Source of the DNA: an uncultured Bacteroidales bacterium
Lineage (GTDB): Bacteria > Bacteroidota > Bacteroidia > Bacteroidales > UBA3824
Assembly (NCBI GenBank): GCA_937877455.1
Contig: CALFIU010000186.1
Location: 1-59,367 of the forward strand
Reading direction: 5' to 3'
Length of the DNA: 59,367 bases
A program made the position numbers and the translations under genes. How positions within the stretch are numbered: position 1 is the first letter of the stretch; the number at the start of each line of letters is the position of its first letter. Below, in pieces: positions 35,248-44,413 of the stretch. The notes under the pieces were generated by a model, which had not been told where the DNA came from, made no database searches, and worked only from the letters and a program-made list of their open reading frames with translations.

Positions 35248-36225
35248 CTACTTGAGCATATCAAGGCTTTTTTGAATTTTTTGAGGAGCAATTCCAGTGT
35301 AACCACTTTCAAGATTAAGTTTTTGACCCTCTGTAAGAACATAAATCAAAAATTCTTTTGCAGCGGGGTTTTGAGGAACACCTTTAGACACAAGATACAA
35401 ATCTCTTGCAGGTGGCGACGGATAACGTCCATCGGCTATTGCTGCAACAATAGAATCTTTTTGTTCGTAAAATTTTTCGTCATCACTAATTTGACCATCG
35501 TTGTTTAGGTCAATTGGAACAACAACAAGTCCAGTATGAGGTTTTCCAGTGGTTTCGTCGTAAGCATAACCGACATTGTTGAAACCAATTCCGAGTTTAT
35601 CGTCTTGAACAGCCTTTGCAACACCCGGATCTCCAAAAATACTTGTTCCGTTAAGATCTTCTTGCTTTTTCCCAAACCATAGTGCAAATGTTTCAGCAGC
35701 ACCACAAGCATCAGAACGGTTATAAACATGAACAGCATTTTGTGATTGGGTGCCTGTAAAATCGCCCCAAGTTTTTATTTCTTGTGTTATCCATAATTTT
35801 GTAGCCTTTTCTTTGGTAATACCTGTGCGCAAAATATCTTCAACATCAGGATTTTCAGCGTTAAGTGTAGTTACAACAGCATCTTTTGCAACAGCAAAAC
35901 CTAAACCACCTTTATCAATTTCGCTCTGTGCAAGTTCGCGAGAAACCATACCAAAATCTGCAAGTCCTGCCAAGGCATCAGTCATACCTTTTCCTGCGCC
36001 ACCAGCCGAAATGTCTATTTTAACACCAGGATTTTTTTGCTGAAACTCTTGAGTCCATTTTACTGCCAATGGATAAAGCGCAAACGCACCTGAAATTGTT
36101 ATTTCGCCAACAAGATTTCCGTTGGCATCACGACCAGATTCACTTTGGTTTGAATTGCCACCTCCGCATGATGCAAAAGCAAATGCGCAACCAGCCGCCA
36201 AAAGTTTAAAATTTATTCCTTTCAT
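35248..36225 (-). CDS. pstS: Phosphate-binding lipoprotein PstS
   Basis: 325 residues, lipobox AFASC (Cys20) followed by a Gly/Asn/Ser linker. The PstS fold is recognised by GEITISGAFALYPLAVKW, the phosphate loop SAGGAGKGMTDALAG, MVSRELAQSE, and NRSDACGAAETFALWFG for the second phosphate-binding segment. An EF-hand-like DLNNDGQISDDE loop (~227-238) is unusual for PstS and may bind Ca2+. Captures phosphate in the periplasm for PstCAB. First gene of the leftward pst cluster. Confidence 0.94.
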   Translation of the reverse strand: MKGINFKLLAAGCAFAFASCGGGNSNQSESGRDANGNLVGEITISGAFALYPLAVKWTQEFQQKNPGVKIDISAGGAGKGMTDALAGLADFGMVSRELAQSEIDKGGLGFAVAKDAVVTTLNAENPDVEDILRTGITKEKATKLWITQEIKTWGDFTGTQSQNAVHVYNRSDACGAAETFALWFGKKQEDLNGTSIFGDPGVAKAVQDDKLGIGFNNVGYAYDETTGKPHTGLVVVPIDLNNDGQISDDEKFYEQKDSIVAAIADGRYPSPPARDLYLVSKGVPQNPAAKEFLIYVLTEGQKLNLESGYTGIAPQKIQKSLDMLK

Positions 36226-36252
36226 TATTATAATGTTTTAAATTTTTCGTTG

Positions 36253-36260
36253 CAAAAGTA
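36253..36260 (-). promoter_or_regulatory. pstS promoter -7 element
   Basis: CAAAAGTA reads TACTTTTG on minus, 28 bp upstream of pstS. I could not recognise a Pho box. The gap 36226-36473 has no gene. Confidence 0.5.
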
Positions 36261-36473
36261 ATAATTTAAAACAAATTGAAAGTTTGATGCAAGTAGTATA
36301 ATGGCAATTTATAAAATGTAAATTTGCAGTTTTAGAGATTGATTACGTTTTTTAATAACTTCATGTTTTGCAACGAATATCTATAAATTCATAAAACACA
36401 AAATACTCGTAAATTTTTAAGAACCAATATTTGTAAAAAAATAAATCTTTAGTTAAAGATAAATTTCACAAAA

Positions 36474-37166
36474 CTAATTATATTGATTTATCATATCTTC
36501 CATCTCGGCGCAAGAAATTGGAGTGTAACCCTCGGGAACTTCAAAAATACTATCGTTGATTTTTTCGCTAACAACATCTAAGGCAGTAAATTTCATATTT
36601 ATGCCACACAAAATTACCTGAAAACCAAGCAAAACACCGTCTAAATCTTTAAACGGATTATTAACATTAGGACGATTAATTCTAATATCGTTGGTATAAA
36701 AAAGTTCAAAAGGATTTTGCGAAACATCTGGACAATATGCCAATGCCTTATGACACAAGTAACCCGCAATGGTTGCTGTGTCGTTGGTTTTTTCTATGCG
36801 TACATTTTTCATATTTGAATATCCAAAAGATAACGAAGATGTATCACCGTTATAAATAAATTTTTTATCAAAAACCCTAAGCATAGAATAACTCTTGTTT
36901 TTTTTCAACAGTGTAACATAATTAAGGCTAAATGTACCCATAAAACCGTTAATAACGATAATAGAATTGTTATTCTTGAATTTCATTTCTATTTTTTGGG
37001 GCAAAAGTGGTACAAGAACATTATCTTCGGAGTTGAAAAATTCTATGCCGTATGTAATTTTGCCTTCGCTAACTTTGCTTGACGCAGGAAAACCGTTGCA
37101 TCCAGAAATGGTTATATATAAAACAGCAAATACAAAAATTGACAAAAAATCAACAATTCTATACAT
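36474..37166 (-). CDS. GLPGLI-like lipoprotein
   Basis: 230 residues with lipobox ITISGC (Cys23). The order of elements (EGKITYGIEFF near the start, a middle SMLRVFDKKFIYNGDT, then NDTATIAGYLCHKALAY with the conserved Cys, and a final EVPEGYTPIS) resembles the GLPGLI/DUF4412 family of Bacteroidota envelope proteins, whose role is unknown. Two middle Cys residues (CHKALAYC) may form a disulphide. Divergent from the DUF3108 gene, with 132 bp between the two starts. Confidence 0.7.
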   Translation of the reverse strand: MYRIVDFLSIFVFAVLYITISGCNGFPASSKVSEGKITYGIEFFNSEDNVLVPLLPQKIEMKFKNNNSIIVINGFMGTFSLNYVTLLKKNKSYSMLRVFDKKFIYNGDTSSLSFGYSNMKNVRIEKTNDTATIAGYLCHKALAYCPDVSQNPFELFYTNDIRINRPNVNNPFKDLDGVLLGFQVILCGINMKFTALDVVSEKINDSIFEVPEGYTPISCAEMEDMINQYN

Positions 37167-37276
37167 ACTCTAATAGTTTTCTTAGTATTATTATTTTTTC
37201 TAACGGCAAATATAAAAATAAATCCTTTAGCAAAAGTTTTTTTCTAAAAATATTATACAACACAAAAAAAGAAAAA

Positions 37277-37284
37277 TAACTTTG
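37277..37284 (+). promoter_or_regulatory. Promoter -7 element of the DUF3108-purT unit
   Basis: TAACTTTG, 14 bp before the ATG at 37299. Confidence 0.5.
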
Positions 37285-37298
37285 CAACAAAAAAATCA

Positions 37299-38087
37299 AT
37301 GCAGAAGATTATCTTAACGCTATTATTTTTTTTTATAATAGACATAGTCAACGCCCAAGATAACACAGAAAAACCAGAAATAAAGGTAAATACAGCATTT
37401 CAGCCTGGTGAAGAATTAATTTATGAACTAAAATACGGCGTTGTAAAAGGTGGCGAAGCAAAACTTACTATCGGTCTTGCCGAAGTGGGCTATGGATACT
37501 TGTTTCATGCCAAAGCAATTGCCTATACCACAGGAATGGTTGGAAAATTTGCCACTATTTACGATATTTATGAAAGTTATTTTGATATGACAACTGGCTA
37601 TCCAATAAAATCAATACGCAATGTAACAGAAAACCGTTATAAAAGATACAACGAAGAACTTTTCAACCGCGATAGCAACGCTGTTTATAGCCTCAAAAGC
37701 GGTCGCCACGATGTTCCTGCCAATTGTCTCGACCTTGTTTCGGCGTTTTATTTTGCACGAAAATTTGTTTTCGACCAAAAATTTACCAAAAACGAAACAC
37801 TGTCTTTATACACTTGGCTTAACGAAAAACTTTATAAAGTAATGTTAAGATACAAAAAAACCGAAATAGTTAAAACAAAATTTGGTAAAATTGAATGTTT
37901 AAAATTTGTACCAGTACTCGACGAAAATTTATCAATGTTTAAAAAAGAGGAAGATATGGAAGCATGGTTTAGCAACGATGGAAATTATGTACCCATAAAA
38001 ATACGAGTAAATATGCCATTTGCATCGGTTCATTGCGACCTAAAAAGTTACAAAAACCTCAAAAACACCGATGGAGCTTTGAAATAA
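37299..38087 (+). CDS. DUF3108 exported protein
   Basis: 262 residues with a signal peptide (cleavage after DIVNAQ). DUF3108 pattern: FQPGEELIYELKYGVVKGGEAKL, FHAKAIAYTTGMVGKFATIYD, then a C-terminal AWFSNDGNYVPIKIRVNMPFAS strand pair. Predicted periplasmic, beta-rich, no known activity. It lies 40 bp ahead of purT in the same direction and is probably co-transcribed, though no functional link is apparent. Confidence 0.85.
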   Translation: MQKIILTLLFFFIIDIVNAQDNTEKPEIKVNTAFQPGEELIYELKYGVVKGGEAKLTIGLAEVGYGYLFHAKAIAYTTGMVGKFATIYDIYESYFDMTTGYPIKSIRNVTENRYKRYNEELFNRDSNAVYSLKSGRHDVPANCLDLVSAFYFARKFVFDQKFTKNETLSLYTWLNEKLYKVMLRYKKTEIVKTKFGKIECLKFVPVLDENLSMFKKEEDMEAWFSNDGNYVPIKIRVNMPFASVHCDLKSYKNLKNTDGALK

Positions 38088-38127
38088 AAAATTGAATAAT
38101 AAACAAACCAACACACATTATATAATT

Positions 38128-39300
38128 ATGACAAAAAAAATACTTCTACTTGGCAGTGGAGAACTTGGAAAAGAGTTTGCCATAGCGGTTAAAAGGCTTG
38201 GTTGTACTTTAATAGCAGTTGACAACTACAACAATGCCCCCGCAATGCAAGTTTCCGACAGCCGCGAAACAATAAACATGCTTGATGGTCATCAACTTGA
38301 CGAAATTGTAGAAAAACACCATCCCGATATAATAGTTCCCGAAATTGAAGCCATTCGCACTGAACGTTTTTACGATTACGAAAAACAAGGTATTCAAGTT
38401 GTTCCATCGGCAAAAGCAGCCAACTTTACAATGAATAGACGAGCCATTCGAGAATTGGCAGCCAAAGAACTTGGGCTTAGAACTGCACCATATCTCTATG
38501 CCGATAGTTTTGAAACATTGAAAGATGCCGCTGCAAAAATCGGTTTTCCATGCGTAATTAAGCCGCTAATGTCGTCAAGTGGCAAAGGGCAATCGGTGGT
38601 AAAAGATACAACAGGATTAGAAAAAGCATGGAATTTTGCAAAAAGCGGACGTGGCGATTCAACAGAAGTAATTGTTGAAGGATTTGTAAAATTCGACTAC
38701 GAAATAACATTACTCACTGTAAAACAACACAATGCCCCTACCCTTTTTTGCCCTCCAATAACACACCGTCAACAAGATGGCGACTACCGTGAAAGTTGGC
38801 AACCTGCCAAAATGAATCCAGAATTTTTGATTCAAGCGCAAGAGATGGCAAAAAAGATAACCGATTCGCTTGGAGGTGCGGGTATTTTTGGCGTTGAATT
38901 TTTTATTTGTAGCGATGGTGCAGTTTTTTCAGAACTTTCGCCACGCCCACACGACACGGGAATGGTTACACTTGCTAACACACTCAATCTTAACGAATTT
39001 GAACTTCATGCACGTGCTGTTTTACATTTGCCAATACCAGAAATTAAACTTCTACGTGCAGGCGCATCAGCAGTTGTACTTGCACCAGAAAAAGAAATTT
39101 TAACACCCGATTATACTGGCGTTGAAGATGTTTTAAACGATAGCACCGCCGACATCAGAATTTTTGGAAAACCACAAACTCATAGCAAACGTCGTATGGC
39201 TGTTGTTTTAAAATGGGGAACAATCGAAGATGACCCTGAAACACTTAAAAATCAAGCACGTAAATTAGCAGACAAAATAAGCGTAATTGAAAAGAAATAG
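38128..39300 (+). CDS. purT: Formate-dependent phosphoribosylglycinamide formyltransferase
   Basis: 390 residues from MTKKILLLGSGELGKE. ATP-grasp enzyme converting GAR to formyl-GAR with formate and ATP in purine synthesis, an alternative to the folate-dependent PurN. Markers: GSGELGKEFAIAVKRLG, the Lys and glycine-rich ATP loop KPLMSSSGKGQS, EGFVKFDYEITLLTV, and the Mg-binding GVEFFICSDGAVFSELSPRPHDTGM. An in-frame TTG at 38092 is rejected as start because homology begins at 38128. purB is also in this window (41777-43120) but in a separate unit. Confidence 0.95.
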   Translation: MTKKILLLGSGELGKEFAIAVKRLGCTLIAVDNYNNAPAMQVSDSRETINMLDGHQLDEIVEKHHPDIIVPEIEAIRTERFYDYEKQGIQVVPSAKAANFTMNRRAIRELAAKELGLRTAPYLYADSFETLKDAAAKIGFPCVIKPLMSSSGKGQSVVKDTTGLEKAWNFAKSGRGDSTEVIVEGFVKFDYEITLLTVKQHNAPTLFCPPITHRQQDGDYRESWQPAKMNPEFLIQAQEMAKKITDSLGGAGIFGVEFFICSDGAVFSELSPRPHDTGMVTLANTLNLNEFELHARAVLHLPIPEIKLLRAGASAVVLAPEKEILTPDYTGVEDVLNDSTADIRIFGKPQTHSKRRMAVVLKWGTIEDDPETLKNQARKLADKISVIEKK

Positions 39301-39317
39301 TTTAAAATATTGAATTT

Positions 39318-39366
39318 AAAATACTTATGTGCAAGATTTTTAATCAAGACACATAAGTATTTTTTT
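39318..39366. terminator. Convergent terminator of purT and bioB
   Basis: AATACTTATGT (39320-39330) pairs perfectly with ACATAAGTATT (39351-39361), then seven T. It lies between two convergent genes. Confidence 0.85.
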
Positions 39367-39373
39367 GATAACA

Positions 39374-40342
39374 TTAAACTCTAAAACCTTCGTTTTGAAA
39401 TTTTTTCTTATCCTCGTCTATTCCGCAAGAACCAGCCGTTGTAAGCATGTCGCCAACAATTGAAGCATTAATACCAGTTCGCAAGGCTTCACTTTCAATA
39501 ATTTTTATCATATTTCTGCCACCAGCAAATCTAATGTCGGCATCAGGATTTACAAACCTAAATATGGCAATGGTGGTTAAAACTTCTTGACTACCAATTG
39601 GTGGTTGATTTTCAAGTGGTGTTCCTTTTATAGGATTAAGAATATTGATAGGAATAGACTTAGAACCAATTCTTTTTAATTCAAAAGCAAGTTCTACACG
39701 TTGCTCCATAGTTTCGCCCATACCAATTATACCGCCAGAACAAATTTGAAGGCCAGCTTGTTTTGCAGCCTCGAGGGTTTGAATTTTTTGTTCAAACTTA
39801 TGAGTAGAACACAATTGCGCAAAATAAGAAGGAGCAGTTTCAAGGTTGCAATGATAACGCGAAAGACCAGCTTGTTTAAGTTTTAAAAGTTGGTCTAATG
39901 TTAGCAAACCCATTGAAGCACAAAGTTTTATATCACATGCTTTGTGTATTGCATCGTAAATATCAATCATTTCTTGCAATTGCCTTTCATTGAGTTTACG
40001 TCCACTTGTAACGAGCGATATACGTTCCACACCCTTGTTGCGATTTGAAACGGCAATTTTTACAGCCTCTTCTTTTGAAAAATGCTCATATTCAGTTATC
40101 TTCGACTTTGAAAATATCGACTGTGAGCACCATTTACAATCCTCGCCACATTTGCCTGATTTTGCATTAATAATACTGCACATTTCAAACTTATCACCAC
40201 GAAATTTTGCACGTATTTGATTTGCACTATAATAAAGGTCTTCAATATTTTCTGTTAAGGCAAGTTGAACAGTTTCTTCGTAAGTAACGCTACCACCAGA
40301 CAAAACCTTATCTTTAAGAACTTTTATTTTACTAAAATTCAT
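39374..40342 (-). CDS. bioB: Biotin synthase
   Basis: 322 residues, radical SAM. Inserts sulphur into dethiobiotin. The [4Fe-4S] motif CGEDCKWC (Cys65, Cys69, Cys72) has the CxxxCxxC spacing. SGGIIGMGET and NILNPIKGTPL are BioB signatures, the conserved Arg cluster is in DADIRFAGGR, and MLTTAGSCGIDEDKK closes the protein. Other biotin genes are not adjacent. The Nudix gene upstream in the same direction ends 12 bp before it, suggesting a shared transcript. Confidence 0.96.
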   Translation of the reverse strand: MNFSKIKVLKDKVLSGGSVTYEETVQLALTENIEDLYYSANQIRAKFRGDKFEMCSIINAKSGKCGEDCKWCSQSIFSKSKITEYEHFSKEEAVKIAVSNRNKGVERISLVTSGRKLNERQLQEMIDIYDAIHKACDIKLCASMGLLTLDQLLKLKQAGLSRYHCNLETAPSYFAQLCSTHKFEQKIQTLEAAKQAGLQICSGGIIGMGETMEQRVELAFELKRIGSKSIPINILNPIKGTPLENQPPIGSQEVLTTIAIFRFVNPDADIRFAGGRNMIKIIESEALRTGINASIVGDMLTTAGSCGIDEDKKKFQNEGFRV

Positions 40343-40354
40343 TTTTAAATTTAG

Positions 40355-40882
40355 TTAAATATATTTTTCAATTTTTACAAACTCTTGTTCAAACATTGGC
40401 GTAAAAACATTTTTTCCGATATTATCGAAAATTTCACTTTTTAACCAAAAACGCCCATCGTCTATTTCGCCAATAGCAATAATTTTTGGTTTTAGGTAAA
40501 GGCATTTATAAACATAAACCATTTCGGTTTCAACATCCGACTGCCAAAGATATTTGGTTATCATTTCAAAAACACCATTTACAATTCCAGCCTCTTCCCA
40601 TGCCTCACGACTAAGAGCTGTTTCAATATTTTCGCCAAATGCAATATGCCCACCAACAGAAGTATCCCATTTGTTTGGTTGTATTTTTTTGTTTTTTGAA
40701 CGTTTTTGCAAAAAAATCCGTCCTTGATTATCATACACATGCACGTGTACAACAGGATGAATAAGTTTTTTGTTGCGATGGCATTCACTTCGCAACGCTT
40801 TACCTATTACATTTCCTTCGGTATCAACCAATGGCAACAATTCTTCCGCATCGGCAGGATATTCTTTTATAATTTTTTTCAT
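40355..40882 (-). CDS. Nudix hydrolase
   Basis: 175 residues from MKKIIKEYPADA. The Nudix box is complete: GGHIAFGENIETALSREAWEEAG fits Gx5Ex7REUxEExGU. The N-terminal E.LPLVDTEGNVIGKALRSECH and HPVVHVHVYD are typical of the IPP-isomerase/YfcD-like Nudix subfamily. It probably hydrolyses a nucleoside-diphosphate derivative; substrate unassigned. Precedes bioB by 12 bp. Confidence 0.92.
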   Translation of the reverse strand: MKKIIKEYPADAEELLPLVDTEGNVIGKALRSECHRNKKLIHPVVHVHVYDNQGRIFLQKRSKNKKIQPNKWDTSVGGHIAFGENIETALSREAWEEAGIVNGVFEMITKYLWQSDVETEMVYVYKCLYLKPKIIAIGEIDDGRFWLKSEIFDNIGKNVFTPMFEQEFVKIEKYI

Positions 40883-40987
40883 GAAATTGATGTTTGTTTT
40901 GGGCAACAAAATTGAAACATTTATTTAAAACTTTTGATGAATTATTACATTTTATATAATGTAGTTTTCCACTTTTACTATCAAAAA

Positions 40988-41650
40988 TTAGTTATGATTA
41001 AAAACATATTGAATAATATTTGCACCCATTTTTAATGCCTCGATATGTTTTTCTTGAGTATCGTTATGCACGTCGATATCTTCCCAACCATCACCAAGGT
41101 CGGTTTCCCAAGTGTAAAGAAAAACCAAACGTCCTTCAACCATTATGCCGTATGCAATTGGATTATGATTGTCGTGTTCATGAATTTTTGGTAATCCGTA
41201 TGGAAAACTATATTTTTGATTAAAAATGGGAAAATTAACAGGCAATTCTATAATTTCGTTTTCTGGAAAAACTTTTTTCATCTCTCGAAAAACAAATTCC
41301 TTTGTTCCATAATTATCATCAAAATGAAAAAATCCACCCGCCAAAAGGTATCGACGTAGGTTTTCAACGTCAGACGACGAAAACACTATATTGCCATGAC
41401 CAGTGGCATGAACAAATGGAAAATTAAATATTTCGGCACTTGACGGCTCTACAACAGGTATATCCTTTGATATATTGGTTTTTAGGTTTTTGTTACAAAA
41501 ATCCACAAGGTTTGGAAGCGATGTTGGATTAGCATACCAATCGCCACCGCCAGAATATTTCATAAGAGCAATTTTAAGTTGTTGTCCGTTTGTTGTAATG
41601 CTAAAAATTAGTAACAAAAAAGTTGATATAATTTTAAAATTTGTATTCAT
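40988..41650 (-). CDS. DUF4159 exported protein
   Basis: 220 residues with a signal peptide (cleavage after TTNGQ). DUF4159: KIALMKYSGGGDWYANPTSL, the FPFVHATGHGNIVFSSSDVENLRRYLLAGGFFHFDDNYG block and a C-terminal LYTWETDLGDGWED. The fold is class I glutamine amidotransferase/ThuA-like, and this family is found in Bacteroidota gliding or aerotolerance-type gene sets, but function is not established. Standalone here; no MoxR or VWA genes next to it. Confidence 0.85.
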   Translation of the reverse strand: MNTNFKIISTFLLLIFSITTNGQQLKIALMKYSGGGDWYANPTSLPNLVDFCNKNLKTNISKDIPVVEPSSAEIFNFPFVHATGHGNIVFSSSDVENLRRYLLAGGFFHFDDNYGTKEFVFREMKKVFPENEIIELPVNFPIFNQKYSFPYGLPKIHEHDNHNPIAYGIMVEGRLVFLYTWETDLGDGWEDIDVHNDTQEKHIEALKMGANIIQYVFNHN

Positions 41651-41684
41651 AATCCCTCAAAAGAATAATCTTTTTATTAACTAA

Positions 41685-41727
41685 AAAAGTTAGAAATTTG
41701 AAAGCCAAAAAGTTTCAAATTTCTAAC
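41685..41727 (-). terminator. purB terminator
   Basis: GTTAGAAATTTGAAA (41689-41703) and TTTCAAATTTCTAAC (41713-41727) form a perfect 15 bp stem with a 9-base loop; six T follow on minus. Confidence 0.88.
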
Positions 41728-41776
41728 TTAACTCAATTTAAACTTGAATAATCTATTTTATTCGAGCAGTAGTTTT

Positions 41777-43120
41777 TTAAATTCCTGTGTATGTAAACGG
41801 AGAAATTTTATACATTTCCTGTTTTACAGAATCGCTTACATCGAGTGTAGATATAAAATTTTTAATGTCGTCGGCGGTTATTTTTTTATTAACACGAGTA
41901 AGATCTTTAAGTTTTTCGTATGCGTTGGGAACACATTCGCGTCGCAAAATAGTTTGTATAGCCTCGGCCACAACAGCCCAATTGTTTTCCAAATCTTCGT
42001 CAATAGATTCTTTATGAAGTATAAGTTTATCGAGACCTTTTAATAACGATTTAACTGCAATAATTGTATGAGCAATTGGCACACCTACATTTCTAAGCAC
42101 AGTGCTATCTGTTAAATCGCGTTGAAGTCTGGAAATAGGAAGTTTCATCGATAAATGTTGAAGTATAGCATTTGCAATACCAAGATTACCTTCTGCATTT
42201 TCAAAATCAATTGGATTTACTTTATGTGGCATTGCAGATGAGCCAACTTCGCCTGCTTTGAGTTTTTGTTTGAAATATTCCATAGAAATATACATCCAAA
42301 AATCTCTACAAAGGTCTATTAAAATGGTATTTATACGTTTTAGACCATCGCAAAATGCTGCAAAATTGTCGTAATGCTCAATTTGCGTCGTAACTTGACT
42401 TCTTTCTAACCCAAGAACGTGGTTTACAAACGAATTAGCAAAATTTGTCCAATTGATATTTGGATATGCAACGTTATGAGCATTAAAATTACCTGTAGCT
42501 CCACCAAACTTTGCTGAATATGGCACCAATCTAAGCAATCCTAACTGCGTATGAAGCCTTTCTACATAAACCTCTATTTCTTTTCCAAGGCGTGTAGGGC
42601 TTGCTGGTTGACCATGAGTGCGAGCCAACATGGGTACATCTGCCCATTCTCCTGCACGATGATAAAGTTGTAACGTTAAATTATCCAATAACGGATAATA
42701 AACATTGGTTATCGCTGCTTGCAATGCGTATGGTATGGCTGTATTATTGATGTCTTGTGATGTTAAACCAAAGTGGATGAAAGACTTATACTGCGCAATG
42801 TCAAGATTATCAAATATTTCACGTAAAAAATATTCAACGGCTTTGACATCGTGATTTGTTGTTTTTTCTATCTCCTTAATACGCAACGCGTCTTTTGGTT
42901 CAAAACGACGATAAACTTTTCGTAAACTTTTAAAAATATTTTTATCTATTTTGGCAAGTTGAGGCAATGGTAATTCGCATAATGCTATAAAATATTCTAC
43001 CTCAACCATAACGCGGTATTTTATTAACCCAAATTCCGAAAAATATTCGGCAAGTTCGTCAACTTTGTTACGGTAACGGCCGTCAACAGGCGATATTGCA
43101 GTTAATTCTGTTAAATCCAT
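41777..43120 (-). CDS. purB: Adenylosuccinate lyase
   Basis: 447 residues of the fumarase/aspartase superfamily. Cleaves SAICAR and adenylosuccinate in purine synthesis. The start AISPVDGRYRNKVDELAEYFSE, the catalytic His in ARTHGQPASPTRLG, and the signature loop GSSAMPHKVNPIDFENAEGN with the catalytic Ser identify it; length and pattern match the E. coli-type PurB. It is alone between a terminator and its own promoter at 43178-43185. Confidence 0.96.
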   Translation of the reverse strand: MDLTELTAISPVDGRYRNKVDELAEYFSEFGLIKYRVMVEVEYFIALCELPLPQLAKIDKNIFKSLRKVYRRFEPKDALRIKEIEKTTNHDVKAVEYFLREIFDNLDIAQYKSFIHFGLTSQDINNTAIPYALQAAITNVYYPLLDNLTLQLYHRAGEWADVPMLARTHGQPASPTRLGKEIEVYVERLHTQLGLLRLVPYSAKFGGATGNFNAHNVAYPNINWTNFANSFVNHVLGLERSQVTTQIEHYDNFAAFCDGLKRINTILIDLCRDFWMYISMEYFKQKLKAGEVGSSAMPHKVNPIDFENAEGNLGIANAILQHLSMKLPISRLQRDLTDSTVLRNVGVPIAHTIIAVKSLLKGLDKLILHKESIDEDLENNWAVVAEAIQTILRRECVPNAYEKLKDLTRVNKKITADDIKNFISTLDVSDSVKQEMYKISPFTYTGI

Positions 43121-43177
43121 TTTCCTTTTTTACAAATATTTTTTACCTCAAAAACGATTTATTGTAATTGAGCGTTG

Positions 43178-43185
43178 CAAAAGTA
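43178..43185 (-). promoter_or_regulatory. purB promoter -7 element
   Basis: CAAAAGTA reads TACTTTTG on minus, 58 bp upstream of the purB ATG. Confidence 0.5.
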
Positions 43186-43282
43186 AATATTTAGGTTTTA
43201 AATACGAAATATTTATCATTTTTTTTGCAAATTTCCTACTGCATTTTAAAACTATAAATAAAAAAGTACAAACAAGCTAAAT

Positions 43283-44278
43283 TTATAATTTTGAGATTTC
43301 ATTGAGAGTTAAACCAGTGATTGCGGCGATATAATCAATATCATCACCGTGCTGTTTCATAGCACGAGCAATAGCAATTTTTTCTTGTTTCACACCTTCC
43401 ACACGACCTTCCTCACGACCTTCCTCACGACCTTTGGCAAGTCCTTTAGCAAGTCCTTTGGCAAGTCCTTTTGCTTCCCCTTCCTCCTGACCTTCAATTC
43501 TTGCCTCACAAATGGCTTCCTCCTCATTTGACAATGATTCTATGTGGCGGTCGTAGTTGTAACGCTCCTCATCTGTCATTTTGGAATACCTCAACTGCTC
43601 TTTTGCTTCTTTAAGACCTGGAACTGATGTGTCGGGTTTGATGCTGTTGTTTTTTAAAAAATCCATCCATTCGTCCATAGCGTCAGCAACAACCTTGCGA
43701 AATGCGTTGATGCGTATCAGAAAATAACGTGGGAAAATGTCGCCCGAAGTTATTTTTTTGTATGTATATTTCTGTTCTTTACCAGTTTTTTCTTTTATTT
43801 GCATTATTTGTTCAACCGTGAGTTCTTCTCGACGACTAAGTTGAAGTGGATTGTGGGTATGTACACCAATTAAATCAGATTTGCACTCGTAGAAATAATC
43901 ATCGCCCTCGCCAAGGTCGTAATAAACTATCGAAATGGAATAAACCTGTTTTATTACACCGTAACGTTTACCGTTGCCAATTTGTTCGGTAATGGCTTTA
44001 GATACGCCATAGAGTATGCGTTCAAGGTAGTATGTGTAACGTGTAGTTTGAACTTCAACAATGAAGATTTCTCCGTTGATATCCTTTGCTTTGATGTCAA
44101 CACGGTTGAACTTGTCGTCCGAAAAATCTTGATTGCTCTCGCTTTCGAGGATTTCTTGGATTTTACACTTTTTCCCCAAAAAAACCTCAATAAAACCTTC
44201 AAGGATTGCAAAGTTAGCTTTGTTCCTCAAAAGTTTTTTTATGGCAAAGTCAAAACGTACAAGATAATCTTTTTCCAT
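43283..44278 (-). CDS. Rpn/PD-(D/E)XK nuclease family protein (transposase-like, PF12784)
   Basis: 331 residues. Start FDFAIKKLLRNKANFAILEGFIEVFL is typical of the Rpn/PDDEXK_2 family. The nuclease core shows RVDIKAKDINGEIFIVEVQ (Asp ... Glu-x-Gln), and a TRYTYYLERILYGVSKAI helix follows. Such proteins are recombination-promoting nucleases, often multi-copy in Bacteroidota. The C-terminal quarter holds a tandem-repeat helix, three GLAK units and a run of GREE/GRVE units (~268-300), followed by IARAMKQHGDDIDYIAAITGLTLNEI. Promoter at 44311-44342. Confidence 0.88.
   Translation of the reverse strand: MEKDYLVRFDFAIKKLLRNKANFAILEGFIEVFLGKKCKIQEILESESNQDFSDDKFNRVDIKAKDINGEIFIVEVQTTRYTYYLERILYGVSKAITEQIGNGKRYGVIKQVYSISIVYYDLGEGDDYFYECKSDLIGVHTHNPLQLSRREELTVEQIMQIKEKTGKEQKYTYKKITSGDIFPRYFLIRINAFRKVVADAMDEWMDFLKNNSIKPDTSVPGLKEAKEQLRYSKMTDEERYNYDRHIESLSNEEEAICEARIEGQEEGEAKGLAKGLAKGLAKGREEGREEGRVEGVKQEKIAIARAMKQHGDDIDYIAAITGLTLNEISKL
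43396..43488 (-). repeat. In-frame 12 bp tandem repeats in the Rpn-like gene
   Basis: Units related to GGCAAGTCCTTT (three copies) and CCTCACGACCTT (two to three copies, on plus) encode GLAK and GREE tetrapeptides. In-frame units let copy number change without breaking the gene. Confidence 0.75.
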
Positions 44279-44310
44279 GATGCAATCAAATTGACATTGT
44301 ATTCTTTATG

Positions 44311-44342
44311 CAAAGATATTGTATGTTTTGTTAAATTACAAA
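44311..44342 (-). promoter_or_regulatory. Promoter of the Rpn-like gene
   Basis: On minus TTTG (44339-44342 complement), 20 bp spacer, TATCTTTG (44311-44318 complement); exact -7 consensus, 33 bp upstream of the ATG. Confidence 0.65.
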
Positions 44343-44364
44343 AAAAAATGTAAATAGCAAAAAA

Positions 44365-44402
44365 AAAGCTATCCCAAAAGATGAGATAGCCTTAATTTTT
44401 TT
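44365..44402 (-). terminator. Terminator of the 44414-45283 lipoprotein
   Basis: On minus GGCTATCTC pairs with GGGATAGC around a short loop, then eight or more T. Confidence 0.75.
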
Positions 44403-44413
44403 TTCAATAATTG

